Positions 26,202 through 36,062 are shown, counted from the first letter of the stretch. The stretch: 64,000 nucleotides of DNA from Nocardioides islandensis (GCF_015352455.1 NZ_JADKPN010000014.1:62001-126000), one strand, 5' to 3'. The notes: generated by a model from the sequence alone, not told the origin. A program made the numbers and translations.

Positions 26202-27908
26202 GTGCCCCAGCAGTCAGGACAGCGCAAGCCCCCCGCCATCGTCATCGTCAGCCACGACAACGCGGCCTTCCTCGTCGACGAGTTCGGCCGCTACGCCCGC
26301 GACTACGACATCCGTCCCGCCACATCCATGAGCGCCGCCACCGACATCACGTCCGAGATCGAGGCGACCGGCGGCCAGGTCGCGATGCTCGTCGCCGACT
26401 CCTCGCTCTTCCCCTCCGACGTCGTGCAAGACGAGCAGCACAACGTGCTTGCGGCGTTCCACACCTGGCGTCAGGTCGTGCCCACGGCCAAGCGTCTCGT
26501 GGTCGCGCCGTGGGAGCGGTTCCTGGAGGACGCCAACCGGCTGCGTGCCGGCCTGGCCAAGGGCAAGTACGACGCGTACCTGCTGATGCCGCGCGGCGTC
26601 CGGGACGAGGAGTTCCACACCGCCATCTGCGAGCTGCTCTCCGACTGGGGCTCGACCGTGGCCCAGCCCGAGATCGAGACGGTGCGGCTGGTGGCGCCCG
26701 AGCAGGACGCGCTGACCCTCGGCATCCGCGACTTCCTCGACCGCATGGGGATGCCGCACCGCCTCTACTCACCGGACACGGAGATCGGCGCGGGCATCGT
26801 CGGCCGCCACGAGGGCGAGACCCGCTGGCCGCTGGTGGAGTCGCCGTACCACGACGTCTGGGCGCCCGAGAGCGTCCGCGAGGTCGCCGGCGCGATCTAC
26901 GGGCGACCCGACGGCATCGACCTCGACACCGTCATGGACCTCTGCATCGTGGGCGCCGGCCCCGCGGGCCTCGCGGCGGCGGTGTACGGCGCGTCCGAGG
27001 GCCTCTCGACCGTGGTCGTCGAGGCCGAGGCGGTCGGCGGTCAGGCGGGCACGTCGTCGATGATCCGCAACTACCTGGGCTTCCCGCGCGGCATCTCCGG
27101 GATGCGGCTCGCGCAGCGCGCGCGCAACCAGGCGATCCGGTTCGGGACGCGGTTCTTCACCGGCTGGGAGGTCGGCGGGATCAGCGCCGAGGGCGAAGGG
27201 ACCTCACGGCACCACGTCGTCCGCACCGACGGGGGCGACGTCCGGGCTCGCGCCGTCGTGATCGCGAGCGGCGTCGCCTACCGCAAGCTGCGGGCGCCCG
27301 GGATCGAGGACCTGACCGGTCGCGGCGTCTACTACGGCAGCGCGATGACCGCGGCCCGCGAGATGGAGGGGTACGACGTGGTGGTGGTCGGCGGCGGCAA
27401 CTCCGCCGGCCAGGCCGCGATCCACCTGGCGCGGTTCGCGAAGTCGGTGACGATCATGGTCCGCCGCCACGGGCTCGGCGAGACGATGTCGCAGTACCTC
27501 GTCAACGAGATCGAGTGGAACCCCCGCGTCACCGTGGCCAGCCGCTGCGAGGTCAGCGCCGCCGGCGGGGACGGGCGGCTCGAGTGGGTGGACGTCAAGG
27601 ACTGCGACACCGACGAGGTGGTCCGCCGCAACGCCGAGGGCCTCTTCCTGCTGCTGGGCGCCGAGCCGAAGTGCGACTGGATCCCCAGCGGCGTGGCCCG
27701 CGACCCCCGCGGCTTCGTGCTCACCGGTCGCGACGTCCCCAAGGCCCAGTGGGCCGACGGCCTCCCGCCCGAGTCCCTGGCCACCTCGCTCCCCGGCGTG
27801 TTCGCCGTGGGCGACGTGCGGGCCGGCTCCATGAAGCGCGTGGCCGCCGCCTCGGGCGAGGGTTCGTCGGTCGTGCCGCTCGTCCACGCCTGGCTGGGCT
27901 CGGCCTAG
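26202..27908 (+). CDS. Fused response-regulator-like / thioredoxin-reductase-like FAD protein lacking the redox CxxC
   Basis: A 568-residue three-part protein. Residues about 10-125 resemble a receiver domain ([31 protein letters not shown] with a possible phospho-Asp). About 155-240 look like a glutaredoxin-type fold without cysteines ([19 protein letters not shown]). About 245-560 is a TrxR-like FAD/NADPH domain: [44 protein letters not shown] and [15 protein letters not shown]. Where TrxR has CATCDG, this one reads YYGSAMTA, so it cannot reduce thioredoxin by the normal route. It may be a redox sensor or use another substrate. Confidence 0.85.
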   Translation: MPQQSGQRKPPAIVIVSHDNAAFLVDEFGRYARDYDIRPATSMSAATDITSEIEATGGQVAMLVADSSLFPSDVVQDEQHNVLAAFHTWRQVVPTAKRLVVAPWERFLEDANRLRAGLAKGKYDAYLLMPRGVRDEEFHTAICELLSDWGSTVAQPEIETVRLVAPEQDALTLGIRDFLDRMGMPHRLYSPDTEIGAGIVGRHEGETRWPLVESPYHDVWAPESVREVAGAIYGRPDGIDLDTVMDLCIVGAGPAGLAAAVYGASEGLSTVVVEAEAVGGQAGTSSMIRNYLGFPRGISGMRLAQRARNQAIRFGTRFFTGWEVGGISAEGEGTSRHHVVRTDGGDVRARAVVIASGVAYRKLRAPGIEDLTGRGVYYGSAMTAAREMEGYDVVVVGGGNSAGQAAIHLARFAKSVTIMVRRHGLGETMSQYLVNEIEWNPRVTVASRCEVSAAGGDGRLEWVDVKDCDTDEVVRRNAEGLFLLLGAEPKCDWIPSGVARDPRGFVLTGRDVPKAQWADGLPPESLATSLPGVFAVGDVRAGSMKRVAAASGEGSSVVPLVHAWLGSA

Positions 27909-27962
27909 CGGGCGCGGTGCCGCCCGGCTTAGTGTCGTGTGGTCCTTCATCTCGGGGGGCAG

Positions 27963-29867
27963 ATGAGCTCGGAGGCGCCTGTGTTCTCTCGGTCAGCAGC
28001 ATCCACGACCCGTCGCAACCGGAAACCGGTCCGGCCGGTCGTCATCGGCCTCTCGCTGGTGATGGCCGCGGCCTTCGGTCCGCCGGCGGCCACGGCCGGC
28101 GACCCGGGCAGCGCCGGCGACGCGCCGTACCGAGGCCGGGTGCTCTCGCTGATGCGGCACATGACGCTGCAGCAGAAGGTCGGCCAGCTGTTCGTCATCG
28201 AGGTGGCGGGTCGGCACGCGACCGCCGTGAGCGACGCGGCGAAGGCCGTCAACCAGCGGCTGTACGGCGTGGACACGCCGGCCCAGGCCATCGCGAAGTA
28301 CCAGCCCGGCGGGGTCATCTACTACACGACCCGGGTCGCCTGCACCGGCTGCGCGACCGACGACAACATCGGCGACCCCGCCCAGGTGGCCACCTTGTCC
28401 AACGGGCTCCAGGCCGCGTCGCTCGCCCAGCCGGCCCACATCCCGCTGCAGGTCTCCGTCGACCAGGAGGGCGGCGCGCTGGTCGCCCGCTTCCTCGCCC
28501 CGGCGACGCAGATGCCCGGCAACATGGCGCTGGGCGCGGGCCGGTCGACCCAGGACGCGCACGACTCGGCGAAGGTGATCGGCGAGGAGCTCGCGGCGGT
28601 CGGCGTGACGCAGGACTACGCACCGGTCTCCGACGTCAACATCAACCCCAACAACCCGGTCATCGGGATCCGCTCCATCGGCGGTGACCCGGACCTGGTG
28701 TCCGACCTGGCGTCCGCGCAGGTCCAGGGATTCCACGCGGGCGGGGTCTCCGCTGTTGCCAAGCACTTCCCGGGGCACGGCGACACCGGCGTGGACAGCC
28801 ACTTCGGGCTGCCGCAGGTCACCCACAGCCTGGCGCAGTTCCACGCGATCGACCTGCCGCCCTTCGAGGCCGACATCGCCGCGGGAGTGGACACCATCAT
28901 GACCGCCCACGTCGTGTTCCCGGCGGTCGACCCGTCCGGTGCGCCGGCAACGATGAGCCACACGATCCTCACCGGTGTGCTGCGCAACGAGCTCGGCTTC
29001 ACAGGCCTGATCGTGACCGACGCGCTCGACATGGCGGGCGCGACCGCGACGTACCCGCCGAACGTCGCCCCGGTCCAGGCGATCCTCGCCGGCGCGGACC
29101 AGCTGCTGGTCCCGCCGCAGATGGACACGGCGTACGGCGCGGTGCTCGACGCGGTCAGGAACGGCACCATCAGCGAGAAGCGGCTCGACGCCTCGGTCTA
29201 CCGCGTGCTGCTGCACAAGTACCGGCGTGGCATCTTCGCCGACCCGATAGTCGACCCGGCGGCGGCGCCGACGATCATGGGCGCGCCCGACCACCTGGCG
29301 CAGGCGCAGACGATCACCGACCGCACCACCACGCTGGTCAAGAACGACGCCGGCGTGCTGCCGCTGGCCGCCGGTCCCCGCCAGGTGCTCGTCGCAGGCT
29401 GGGGTGTCGGCACCACGCAGGGGATCGCGAACGCGATGGCCGCGCGGGGCGCGACGACGCAGGTCCTGGAGTCGGGCACCACGCCGTCGACCGCGCAGAT
29501 CGACGCCGCCGTGGCCGCGGCCGAGGACAGCGACCTCGTCGTGGTGTCGACCAACAACGCCTACGCGGTCAACGCCTCGACCGGGCAGCCGACCGCGGCC
29601 GCCGCGGCGCAGACCCGGCTGGTGCGGGCCCTCCTGGCCACCTCGAAGCCGGTCGTGGTCGCCGCGATGCGCAACCCCTACGACGTCGCCTCGTTCGAGG
29701 AGGCACCCACGGTGCTCGACACCTACGGCTACACCGCTGACCAGGTCGAGTCGCTGGCGCGGGTGCTCTTCGGCGAGGTGGACCCGACCGGCCGGCTGCC
29801 GGTCTCCGTCCCGCGCGCGGACGGCCCCGGCGAGCTGTTCCCCTTCGGCTTCGGCCTCGGCTACTGA
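27963..29867 (+). CDS. Secreted glycoside hydrolase family 3 (NagZ-like)
   Basis: A 634-residue GH3 enzyme. A signal peptide follows an Arg-rich start (RRNRKPVRPVVIGLSLVMAA). The catalytic TIM barrel has the NagZ-type loop KHFPGHGDT (267-275) with the following DSHFGLPQV, which supplies the catalytic His/Asp pair of N-acetylhexosaminidases, and the nucleophile Asp353 in VTDALDMAG. A C-terminal GH3_C-type domain covers about 460-634. The likely substrate is beta-linked N-acetylglucosamine from peptidoglycan or chitin. Start ATG 27963 is preceded by GGGGGG; an in-frame ATG 24 bases upstream is less likely. Confidence 0.9.
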   Translation: MSSEAPVFSRSAASTTRRNRKPVRPVVIGLSLVMAAAFGPPAATAGDPGSAGDAPYRGRVLSLMRHMTLQQKVGQLFVIEVAGRHATAVSDAAKAVNQRLYGVDTPAQAIAKYQPGGVIYYTTRVACTGCATDDNIGDPAQVATLSNGLQAASLAQPAHIPLQVSVDQEGGALVARFLAPATQMPGNMALGAGRSTQDAHDSAKVIGEELAAVGVTQDYAPVSDVNINPNNPVIGIRSIGGDPDLVSDLASAQVQGFHAGGVSAVAKHFPGHGDTGVDSHFGLPQVTHSLAQFHAIDLPPFEADIAAGVDTIMTAHVVFPAVDPSGAPATMSHTILTGVLRNELGFTGLIVTDALDMAGATATYPPNVAPVQAILAGADQLLVPPQMDTAYGAVLDAVRNGTISEKRLDASVYRVLLHKYRRGIFADPIVDPAAAPTIMGAPDHLAQAQTITDRTTTLVKNDAGVLPLAAGPRQVLVAGWGVGTTQGIANAMAARGATTQVLESGTTPSTAQIDAAVAAAEDSDLVVVSTNNAYAVNASTGQPTAAAAAQTRLVRALLATSKPVVVAAMRNPYDVASFEEAPTVLDTYGYTADQVESLARVLFGEVDPTGRLPVSVPRADGPGELFPFGFGLGY

Positions 29868-30778
29868 GAGGAGAGCTCCGCGCGGTAGGGCGGGTCGGCA
29901 CCGGGCCGCGAGACCGTGACGGCCGCGGCCCGCACGGCGAAGTCGAGCACGCCCGCGACGTCGTCGCGGGTCATCGAGCGCAGCGCGTCGACACCGCCGC
30001 CCAGGAAGCCGCGGGTGGCGAGCTCGTCGAGCATCGCGGCGCCGAACGTGTCGCCGGCGCCGATCGTGTCGGCGACCCCGACCGCCACGCCGGGCGCGGC
30101 GACGGCCAGGCCGTCGGCGTACCAGACCGCGCCGTCCGCACCACGCGTCACCACGACGGCGGCGGGGCCCTGGCCCAGGAGCCGCTGGGCGGCGGCGGCC
30201 TCTGAGTCGCCCGGGTACAGCGCCTCCAGGTCCTCGTCGGACGCCTTGACCAGGTCGCTGAGAGCCACGGTCGCCTCGACGGTCGCCGCGATGGCCGGGC
30301 CCACCCCGGTCACGCTCGGACGCATGTTGATGTCGTACGACGTCGTGCTGGTCGGCCGCAGCCGCGCCAACAGCGCCCGCACGTCCTCGCAGCCCGGCGT
30401 CAGGACCGCGCCGAGCGAGCAGGCGTGCACGGCGAGCGGCGGGACGTCGACCTCGACCGGGCCGATGCGCCAGTCGATGTCGAAGGTGTACCTCGCCGAG
30501 CCGTCGGGCTGCAGGGTGGCCAGGGCCGACGACGTGCGGGGCACGACGTGGGGGTCGGTGACCAGGCGGACGCCCGAGGCGGCGAGGTGGTCGGCGATCA
30601 GCCGGCCGTGGTCGTCGTCGGCGAAGCTGGTGACGAACCCGCCCGTACCCCGCCCGAGCCGCGCCAGCGCCACCGCCACGTTGGCCGCGCTGCCGCCCGG
30701 GAACGTCTCGGTGCTGCCGTCGTCGCGACGCACGATGTCGACGAGGGACTCACCCACCACCAGCACGCCGTCGCTCAT
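29861..30778 (-). CDS. PfkB-family sugar kinase (fructokinase-like)
   Basis: A 305-residue ribokinase-fold kinase. It starts MSDGVLVVGESLVDIVRRDD, has the N-terminal FPGGSAANVAVALARLGRG and the C-terminal PfkB signature DTIGAGDTFGAAML with the catalytic Asp. Fructokinases share this length and start, but ribose or another sugar is possible. It is convergent with the GH3 gene; the coding ends overlap by seven bases. Confidence 0.9.
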   Translation of the reverse strand: MSDGVLVVGESLVDIVRRDDGSTETFPGGSAANVAVALARLGRGTGGFVTSFADDDHGRLIADHLAASGVRLVTDPHVVPRTSSALATLQPDGSARYTFDIDWRIGPVEVDVPPLAVHACSLGAVLTPGCEDVRALLARLRPTSTTSYDINMRPSVTGVGPAIAATVEATVALSDLVKASDEDLEALYPGDSEAAAAQRLLGQGPAAVVVTRGADGAVWYADGLAVAAPGVAVGVADTIGAGDTFGAAMLDELATRGFLGGGVDALRSMTRDDVAGVLDFAVRAAAVTVSRPGADPPYRAELSSQ

Positions 30779-30840
30779 GCCCCGTGTCTAGCCCAAGCGC
30801 GACGGCTCCGCCAGAAGTCGTCCGGTGGCAGCATGGGCGC

Positions 30841-31413
30841 ATGAACGGGGAGCGGAGCTCGGTCGAGCCCACCGACACCGAGCTCCAGAGCGGGGCCGGC
30901 GTCTCCGCGGCCCTCATCGCCGGGCTCGCCGTCGTGCACCTGGCGATGGCGTACTCCGTCTCCACACTGCCCGGCCTCGTCTCCGACCTCGTCGAGCCGC
31001 TGGCGGGCCAGGGCACCGCCGACTTCGTGGTGCACGTCCTGCCCCTCGTGCCGCTCGCGCTCGTCGTGCTCGGCGTCGGACGTACCGTGCTGCGCGGCGT
31101 CGCCGCGTGCGCCGTGGTCGTGGTCGTCGCCGTCGTCATCCACGCGATCACTCCGTCCTGGATGGTGACGGCACTCGTGCCGCTGGCCGCGGTGCTCGCG
31201 TGGGGAGTCGCCCGCCGCTACGGCCGGTGGTGGGTCGCCGGCGTCGCGATCGCCCCGCTCGTCGCCCTGCTCGTCCGCTGGATCGACCCCAACCCGTTCG
31301 CGGACGACGTCGCGGTCTGGGCCAGCTTCCGCGCGCTCGTCCTGCACGTCGTGCCGGCCGTCCTCGCCGGACTCGCCTGCTGGGCGCTCGAGTGGTGGGA
31401 GGACCGGGCGTGA
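30841..31413 (+). CDS. Multi-pass membrane protein of unknown function
   Basis: A 190-residue protein with about five to six hydrophobic segments (for example AALIAGLAVVHLAMAYSV, VLPLVPLALVVLGVG, ACAVVVVVAVVIHAI). The C-terminus LACWALEWWEDRA is charged. ATG 30841 is chosen over an earlier ATG. Its stop overlaps the GTG of the GntR gene (GTGA), so the two are coupled. No known family assigned; linkage to a YtrA-type regulator suggests a regulated membrane function. Confidence 0.7.
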   Translation: MNGERSSVEPTDTELQSGAGVSAALIAGLAVVHLAMAYSVSTLPGLVSDLVEPLAGQGTADFVVHVLPLVPLALVVLGVGRTVLRGVAACAVVVVVAVVIHAITPSWMVTALVPLAAVLAWGVARRYGRWWVAGVAIAPLVALLVRWIDPNPFADDVAVWASFRALVLHVVPAVLAGLACWALEWWEDRA

Positions 31414-31775
31414 GCCTCGGCCCCGTGGAGCACGACGGACCCGTCCCTCCGTTCGAGCAGCTGCGCCAGCAGGTCGCGGGGCAGGTCGCGTCGGGCGCGC
31501 TGCCCGCCGGCACCAGGCTCCCGACCGTCCGCGCCCTCGCGGCCGACCTCGGCCTCGCCGTGAACACCGTGGCCCGGGTCTACCGCGAGCTCGAGGCCGA
31601 CGGCGTCGTGGTCACCGAGGGGCGGCGTGGCACGTTCGTGAAGTCCGGTGCGGCCGCGGCCGGCAGCGACGTGCGGGCCGCCGCGGCGACGTTCGTCGAG
31701 GAGGTACGGCGCGCGGGCCTCGGCCTCGCGGAGGCCCAGCGCCTGGTGGAGAACAGCTGGGCCCGCCACCCCTGA
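31410..31775 (+). CDS. GntR-family regulator (YtrA-like)
   Basis: A 121-residue regulator with the winged helix-turn-helix PPFEQLRQQVAGQVASGALP, PTVRALAADLGLAVNTVARV and YRELEADGVVVTEGRRGTFV, then only a short helical tail, which is the YtrA layout. Its GTG overlaps the stop of the membrane protein gene. The stop codon TGA is the loop of a terminator hairpin. Confidence 0.9.
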   Translation: MSLGPVEHDGPVPPFEQLRQQVAGQVASGALPAGTRLPTVRALAADLGLAVNTVARVYRELEADGVVVTEGRRGTFVKSGAAAAGSDVRAAAATFVEEVRRAGLGLAEAQRLVENSWARHP

Positions 31776-31789
31776 GGGGTGACGGGCCC
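31759..31789. terminator. Bidirectional terminator containing the GntR stop codon
   Basis: GGGCCCGCCACCCC (31759-31772) and GGGGTGACGGGCCC (31776-31789) form a 14-base-pair stem with one mismatch; the three-base loop is the TGA stop. It separates the convergent GntR and rplQ genes. Confidence 0.7.
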
Positions 31790-31821
31790 AGACCAAGCAG
31801 CGAGTCGAGAGCTGCGGAGAG

Positions 31822-32562
31822 TCAGCCGGCCTTCACGAAGCCGGCGTTCTCGGCGGCCTCCTCGGTCCGGAACCAGACCTCGGCGATCGTCTGGTCGTAC
31901 CACTGGGAGTCCGGCGTGTGGTACTTGCCGGAGTCCTTGTTGCCCTTGATGGTGAACTCCTCCGACGGAGCCGCACCGTCCTCCAGCGCCAGGGCGACGT
32001 CGTCGCCGAGCTCGAGGTCGGCGAACTTCGCGGTGAGGGCCTCCTCGGCGGCCTCGGCCACCGTGTCCTCGCCGGCGCTCGTGTCGGTCGACTCGTCCTC
32101 GGTGACCGCCTCACCGGAGAGCTCCTCGGCCTGCGGGGCCTCGGTCTTCTTCTCCGCGGGAGCGGCCTTCTTGGCGGTGGTGGTCTTCTTCGCAGCCGGC
32201 TTGTAGGCCTCCTGCACCAGCTCGATCACGGCCATCGGCGCGTTGTCGCCCTTGCGGGGACCGATCTTGGTGATGCGGGTGTACCCACCGGGGCGCTCGG
32301 CCATCTTGGGCGCGATCTCGGTGAACAGCACGTGCACGACCGACTTGTTCGTGATGGTCTTGAGGACCTCACGTCGGTTGTGCAGGTCGCCGCGCTTGGC
32401 CTTGGTGATCAGCTTCTCCGCGACCGGACGCAGCGTGCGCGCCCGGGTCTCGGTGGTGGTGATCCGGCCGTGCTCGAACAGGGCCGTGGCCAGGTTGGCG
32501 AGGATGTGCCGCTGGTGCGAGGCGCTCCCGCCGAGGCGGGGACCCTTCTTGGGAGTAGGCAT
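31822..32562 (-). CDS. rplQ: 50S ribosomal protein L17 with C-terminal sunset-type domain
   Basis: The first ~120 residues are ordinary L17 ([20 protein letters not shown], then [20 protein letters not shown]). A basic hinge ([15 protein letters not shown]) and an acidic stretch follow, then a compact C-terminal domain of about 45 residues: [20 protein letters not shown] and [20 protein letters not shown]. That pattern (IKGN..SGKYH.P.S.WY..T.AEVWF.TEEAA..AGF) matches the small actinobacterial sunset domain, normally found on other proteins. The total of 246 residues is about twice the usual length. It is the last gene of the alpha block, 78 bases after rpoA. Confidence 0.93.
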   Translation of the reverse strand: MPTPKKGPRLGGSASHQRHILANLATALFEHGRITTTETRARTLRPVAEKLITKAKRGDLHNRREVLKTITNKSVVHVLFTEIAPKMAERPGGYTRITKIGPRKGDNAPMAVIELVQEAYKPAAKKTTTAKKAAPAEKKTEAPQAEELSGEAVTEDESTDTSAGEDTVAEAAEEALTAKFADLELGDDVALALEDGAAPSEEFTIKGNKDSGKYHTPDSQWYDQTIAEVWFRTEEAAENAGFVKAG

Positions 32563-32640
32563 CGTCGTGTCACTCGTTTCTCTCGGGCCGTGTCAGGTAC
32601 CCGGGTAGACGACCCGCGGAGCGCGGGCCGGTTGGGTTGG

Positions 32641-33657
32641 TCAGTACTGCTCGTCCTCGACGAACGCGTCGTCGTCGTCGTCGCCGTACGCCGCCAGGGC
32701 AGCGTGCGGGTCGAAGCCGGGCGCGCTGTCCTTGAGGGACAGGCCCATCTCGACCAGCTTGGCCTTGACCTCGTCGATCGACTTGGCACCGAAGTTGCGG
32801 ATGTCGAGCAGGTCCTGCTCCGAGCGCGAGATGAGCTCACCCACGGTGTGGATGCCCTCGCGCTTGAGGCAGTTGTACGAGCGGACGGTCAGCTGCAGGT
32901 CCTCGACGGGGAGGGCCAGGTCGGCAGCCAGCTGCTCGTCGACCGGCGACGGGCCGATGTCGATGCCCTCGGCCTCGACGTTGAGCTCGCGGGCGAGACC
33001 GAACAGCTCGACGAGCGTCTTGCCGGCCGAGGCGATCGCGTCGCGGGGACGGATCGACGGCTTGGTCTCGACGTCGATGACGAGCTTGTCGAAGTCGGTG
33101 CGCTGCTCGACACGGGTGGCCTCGACCTTGTAGGTCACCTTCAGCACGGGGCTGTAGATCGAGTCGACCGGCATCCGGCCGATCTCGTTGTCGGCGCCCT
33201 TGTTCTGGACGGCGGAGACGTAGCCGCGGCCGCGCTCGACGACCAGCTCCATCTCCAGCTTGCCCTTGTCGGACAGGGTGGCGATCTTCAGGTCGGGGTT
33301 GTGGACCTCGACCCCGGCCGGCGGCGCGATGTCGGCCGCGGTGACGTCACCGGGGCCGGACTTGCGCAGGTACATCGTGACGGGCTCGTCGTGCTCGGAG
33401 GAGACGACCAGGCCCTTCAGGTTGAGGATGACCTCGGTGACGTCCTCCTTGACGCCCTCGATGGTCGAGAACTCGTGGAGCACGGTGTCGACCTTGATGC
33501 TCGTGACCGAGGCACCGGGGATCGAGGACAGGAGCGTGCGACGCAGCGAGTTGCCGAGCGTGTAGCCGAAGCCGGGCTCGAGCGGCTCGATGACGAAGCG
33601 CGAACGGAACTCGTCGACCGACTCTTCCGACAGGGTGGGGCGCTGTGCGATGAGCAC
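32641..33657 (-). CDS. rpoA: RNA polymerase subunit alpha
   Basis: A 338-residue alpha subunit. The N-terminal assembly domain (about 1-230) begins [20 protein letters not shown] and has [20 protein letters not shown]. The C-terminal domain (about 250-320) has [20 protein letters not shown] and the DNA/activator-binding helices. The tail is acidic ([13 protein letters not shown]). It lies between rpsD and rplQ as usual in the alpha operon. Confidence 0.97.
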   Translation of the reverse strand: MLIAQRPTLSEESVDEFRSRFVIEPLEPGFGYTLGNSLRRTLLSSIPGASVTSIKVDTVLHEFSTIEGVKEDVTEVILNLKGLVVSSEHDEPVTMYLRKSGPGDVTAADIAPPAGVEVHNPDLKIATLSDKGKLEMELVVERGRGYVSAVQNKGADNEIGRMPVDSIYSPVLKVTYKVEATRVEQRTDFDKLVIDVETKPSIRPRDAIASAGKTLVELFGLARELNVEAEGIDIGPSPVDEQLAADLALPVEDLQLTVRSYNCLKREGIHTVGELISRSEQDLLDIRNFGAKSIDEVKAKLVEMGLSLKDSAPGFDPHAALAAYGDDDDDAFVEDEQY

Positions 33658-33734
33658 TTGTTCTTTCCTTTCCGGGTCCGACCGCTATTTGAAGGACCCG
33701 AACATTTGCAGGGCGGCGAAGTGGAGGACCGGGA

Positions 33735-34343
33735 CTACTTCTTCGAGTAGTACTCGACGATGAGCTGCTCCTGGACCGGGATGTCGATCTGGGCCCGGAC
33801 GGGCAGCTGGTGCACGAGGATGCGCATCCGCGAGGGGATCGCCTCGAGCCACGCGGGCACGACGCGCTCGCCGTGGGTCTCGCGCGCCACGATGAACGGG
33901 GTCGTCTCGAGCGACTTCTCCTTGACGTCGATGACGTCGTGGGCGGTCACCTGGAACGACGGGATGTTCACCTTCTGGCCGTTCACCTTGAAGTGGCCGT
34001 GCACGACCAGCTGGCGGGCGTGACGGCGGGTGCGGGCGAACCCGGCGCGGTAGACGACGTTGTCCAGGCGGCACTCGAGCAGCTGGAGCAGGTTGTCGCC
34101 GGTCTTGCCGGAGCGGCGGGAGGCCTCGGTGTAGTAGTTGTGGAACTGCTTCTCGAGGATGCCGTAGGTGAAGCGGGCCTTCTGCTTCTCACGAAGCTGG
34201 AGGAGGTACTCGCTCTCCTTGATGCGGCCGCGGCCGTGCTGGCCGGGCGGGTACGGACGACGCTCGTAGGCCGAGTCGCCGCCGACGAGGTCCACGCCGA
34301 GGCGGCGGGACTTCTTGGTCATGGGGCCGGTGTAGCGGGCCAT
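33735..34343 (-). CDS. rpsD: 30S ribosomal protein S4
   Basis: A 202-residue S4 primary 16S rRNA-binding protein: MARYTGPMTKKSRRLGVDLV, the YPPGQHGRGRIKESEYLLQL segment, and the S4 RNA-binding domain with RLDNVVYRAGFARTRRHARQ and VNIPSFQ. It has no N-terminal cysteine zinc knuckle, so it is the zinc-free form. Confidence 0.97.
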   Translation of the reverse strand: MARYTGPMTKKSRRLGVDLVGGDSAYERRPYPPGQHGRGRIKESEYLLQLREKQKARFTYGILEKQFHNYYTEASRRSGKTGDNLLQLLECRLDNVVYRAGFARTRRHARQLVVHGHFKVNGQKVNIPSFQVTAHDVIDVKEKSLETTPFIVARETHGERVVPAWLEAIPSRMRILVHQLPVRAQIDIPVQEQLIVEYYSKK

Positions 34344-34376
34344 GGGTCAGGTCTCCTTCGAAGTCTTCGCGACGGG

Positions 34377-34781
34377 TCAGACGCGCCGGCGCTTGGGCGG
34401 GCGGCAGCCGTTGTGCGGGGTCGGGGTCACGTCCTGGATGGTGCCGACCTCGAGGCCGATCGCACCCAGGGACCTGATCGCGGTCTCGCGGCCCGAGCCC
34501 GGGCCCTTGACGAAGACGTCGATCTTCTTCATGCCGTGGTCCATCGCCCGGCGCCCGGCGGCCTCGGCGGCCATCTGTGCGGCGAACGGCGTGGACTTGC
34601 GCGAGCCCTTGAAGCCGACGGTGCCGGCAGAGGCCCACGAGATCACCGCACCCGACGGGTCGGTGATGGTGACGATGGTGTTGTTGAACGTGCTCTTGAT
34701 GTGGGCCTCGCCCACGGCGACGTTCTTCTTCTCCTTGCGGCGCACCTTCTTGGCGCCGGCCTGACGGCTCTTGGGAGGCAT
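34377..34781 (-). CDS. rpsK: 30S ribosomal protein S11
   Basis: A 134-residue S11 with the signature [20 protein letters not shown] and the C-terminal [17 protein letters not shown]. It forms part of the 30S platform near the E site. It lies between rpsM and rpsD in the standard order. Confidence 0.97.
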   Translation of the reverse strand: MPPKSRQAGAKKVRRKEKKNVAVGEAHIKSTFNNTIVTITDPSGAVISWASAGTVGFKGSRKSTPFAAQMAAEAAGRRAMDHGMKKIDVFVKGPGSGRETAIRSLGAIGLEVGTIQDVTPTPHNGCRPPKRRRV

Positions 34782-34838
34782 TCGGTTCCTTTACTCCTAG
34801 GAAAAGACGGGATCGGTGTCGGCTGCGGCGCAGACGGC

Positions 34839-35213
34839 TTACTTGGCCTTCTTCTTGCCGGCGACGGTGCGCTTGGGACCCTTGCGGGTGCGCGCGTTGG
34901 TCTTGGTGCGCTGACCGCGGACCGGGAGGCCCTGACGGTGGCGGCGACCCTGGTAGCTGCCGATCTCGATCTTGCGACGGATGTCGGCCTGGACCTCACG
35001 ACGGAGGTCACCCTCGATCTTGAAGTTCGACTCGATCTCGTCGCGGAGCTTGACCAGCTCCTCGTCGCCGAGCTGGTGGACGCGGAGGTCCGGGCTGACC
35101 CCGGTGGCCTTCAGCACCTGCTGGGCGCGGGTACGGCCGATGCCGTAGATGTAGGTGAGTGCGACCTCGATGCGCTTGTCGCGCGGGAGGTCGACACCGA
35201 CGAGGCGTGCCAT
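34839..35213 (-). CDS. rpsM: 30S ribosomal protein S13
   Basis: A 124-residue S13 with [20 protein letters not shown], the helix-hairpin around [20 protein letters not shown], and the basic C-terminal [20 protein letters not shown] that contacts tRNA. It follows rpmJ after an unusually long 257-base spacer full of hairpins. Confidence 0.97.
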   Translation of the reverse strand: MARLVGVDLPRDKRIEVALTYIYGIGRTRAQQVLKATGVSPDLRVHQLGDEELVKLRDEIESNFKIEGDLRREVQADIRRKIEIGSYQGRRHRQGLPVRGQRTKTNARTRKGPKRTVAGKKKAK

Positions 35214-35470
35214 GTGGTGGCCTTTCGGTTTGCGCGGTGGTGTTCGTCGTGTCGCGCCTGAGTGAGGATCGTCAGACTCGACGAAGTCGAGACTGACGAC
35301 CGGAGGGAGCGCCGCTGCGAGCTTGCTCGCAAGGCGACCGCCTCCGCTCAGCTCCGGCCACTGCTCCGGAGGTGTTTCGCCGGGATACCCGGCTAAGCGA
35401 TCACGTTGTGTGGTTCTTCAGTTGTGGTCGGGCCCGTCTTCCGTCCCGCGCTAGTTCGTCGCGCGTGGCT
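35214..35470 (-). promoter_or_regulatory. Hairpin-rich spacer between rpmJ and rpsM
   Basis: Four inverted repeats lie here: CGTCAGACTCGAC/GTCGAGACTGACG (35270-35298, 12 of 13 pairs), GCGAGC-TT-GCTCGC (35317-35330), CTCCGG/CCGGAG (35352-35371) and GCCGGG-ATA-CCCGGC (35379-35393). They may terminate, process or regulate the alpha-block mRNA. No coding sequence seen. Confidence 0.55.
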
Positions 35471-35584
35471 TCAGCCTTGCCGCTGCTTGTGGCGGGGGTT
35501 CTCACAGATCACCATGACGCGGCCGTGGCGACGGATCACCTTGCACTTGTCACAGATCTTCTTGACGCTGGGGTTGACCTTCAC
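35471..35584 (-). CDS. rpmJ: 50S ribosomal protein L36 (zinc-binding form)
   Basis: A 37-residue protein read on the minus strand: [20 protein letters not shown] then [17 protein letters not shown]. The ligands Cys11, Cys14, Cys27 and His32 make the zinc-containing L36. It starts at GTG 35584, preceded by AAAGGA, 26 bases after the infA stop. Confidence 0.95.
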   Translation of the reverse strand: MKVNPSVKKICDKCKVIRRHGRVMVICENPRHKQRQG

Positions 35585-35610
35585 GAGGGAGGTCCTTTCG
35601 GATCGGCTGG

Positions 35611-35832
35611 TTACTTGTAGCGGTAGACGATCCGACCGCGGGTCAGGTCGTAGGGAGACAGCTCCACCACCACGCGGTCCTCGGGGAGGATCCGGATGTA
35701 GTGCTGGCGCATCTTGCCGCTGATGTGGGCGAGGACCTTGTGCCCGTTGCTCAGCTCCACACGGAACATCGCATTGGGGAGGGCCTCCACGACGGTGCCC
35801 TCGATCTCGATCACGCCTTCTTTCTTCGGCAT
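35611..35832 (-). CDS. infA: Translation initiation factor IF-1
   Basis: A 73-residue OB-fold protein: [20 protein letters not shown], then [20 protein letters not shown] and [15 protein letters not shown]-1 occupies the 30S A site during initiation. ATG 35832 gives the standard length; longer in-frame readings are Arg-rich and unlikely. It is the first gene of the middle ribosomal block. Confidence 0.97.
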   Translation of the reverse strand: MPKKEGVIEIEGTVVEALPNAMFRVELSNGHKVLAHISGKMRQHYIRILPEDRVVVELSPYDLTRGRIVYRYK

Positions 35833-36032
35833 GTCCTCCGCAATCTGTCGTTGATCGGTTGTCTTCCGGCCGGCCCGGGAACCGCCCCAGTACGATCTGG
35901 GTGGACCTCGTGCGGGTGCTGCGCCCTCCTCATCCGGGGCGCACGCCGGTCTCTCGAGGATTCGGAGAGGTCGGAGGCGCTCGGACAGCCGCGAGGCACG
36001 ACGAAGCACGACCCACGTTGGGCCGACACGCC

Positions 36033-36062
36033 AGTCTAGCCAGATCGGCCTGAAGTACCCAA
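36033..36062 (-). promoter_or_regulatory. Promoter of the infA-rpmJ-rpsM-...-rplQ block
   Basis: Minus-strand boxes TTGGGT (36062-36057) and TAGACT (36038-36033) are 18 bases apart. The leader to infA would be about 194 bases. The 303-base spacer 35833-36135 holds this promoter and the repeats at 36090-36140, and no gene. Confidence 0.55.
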
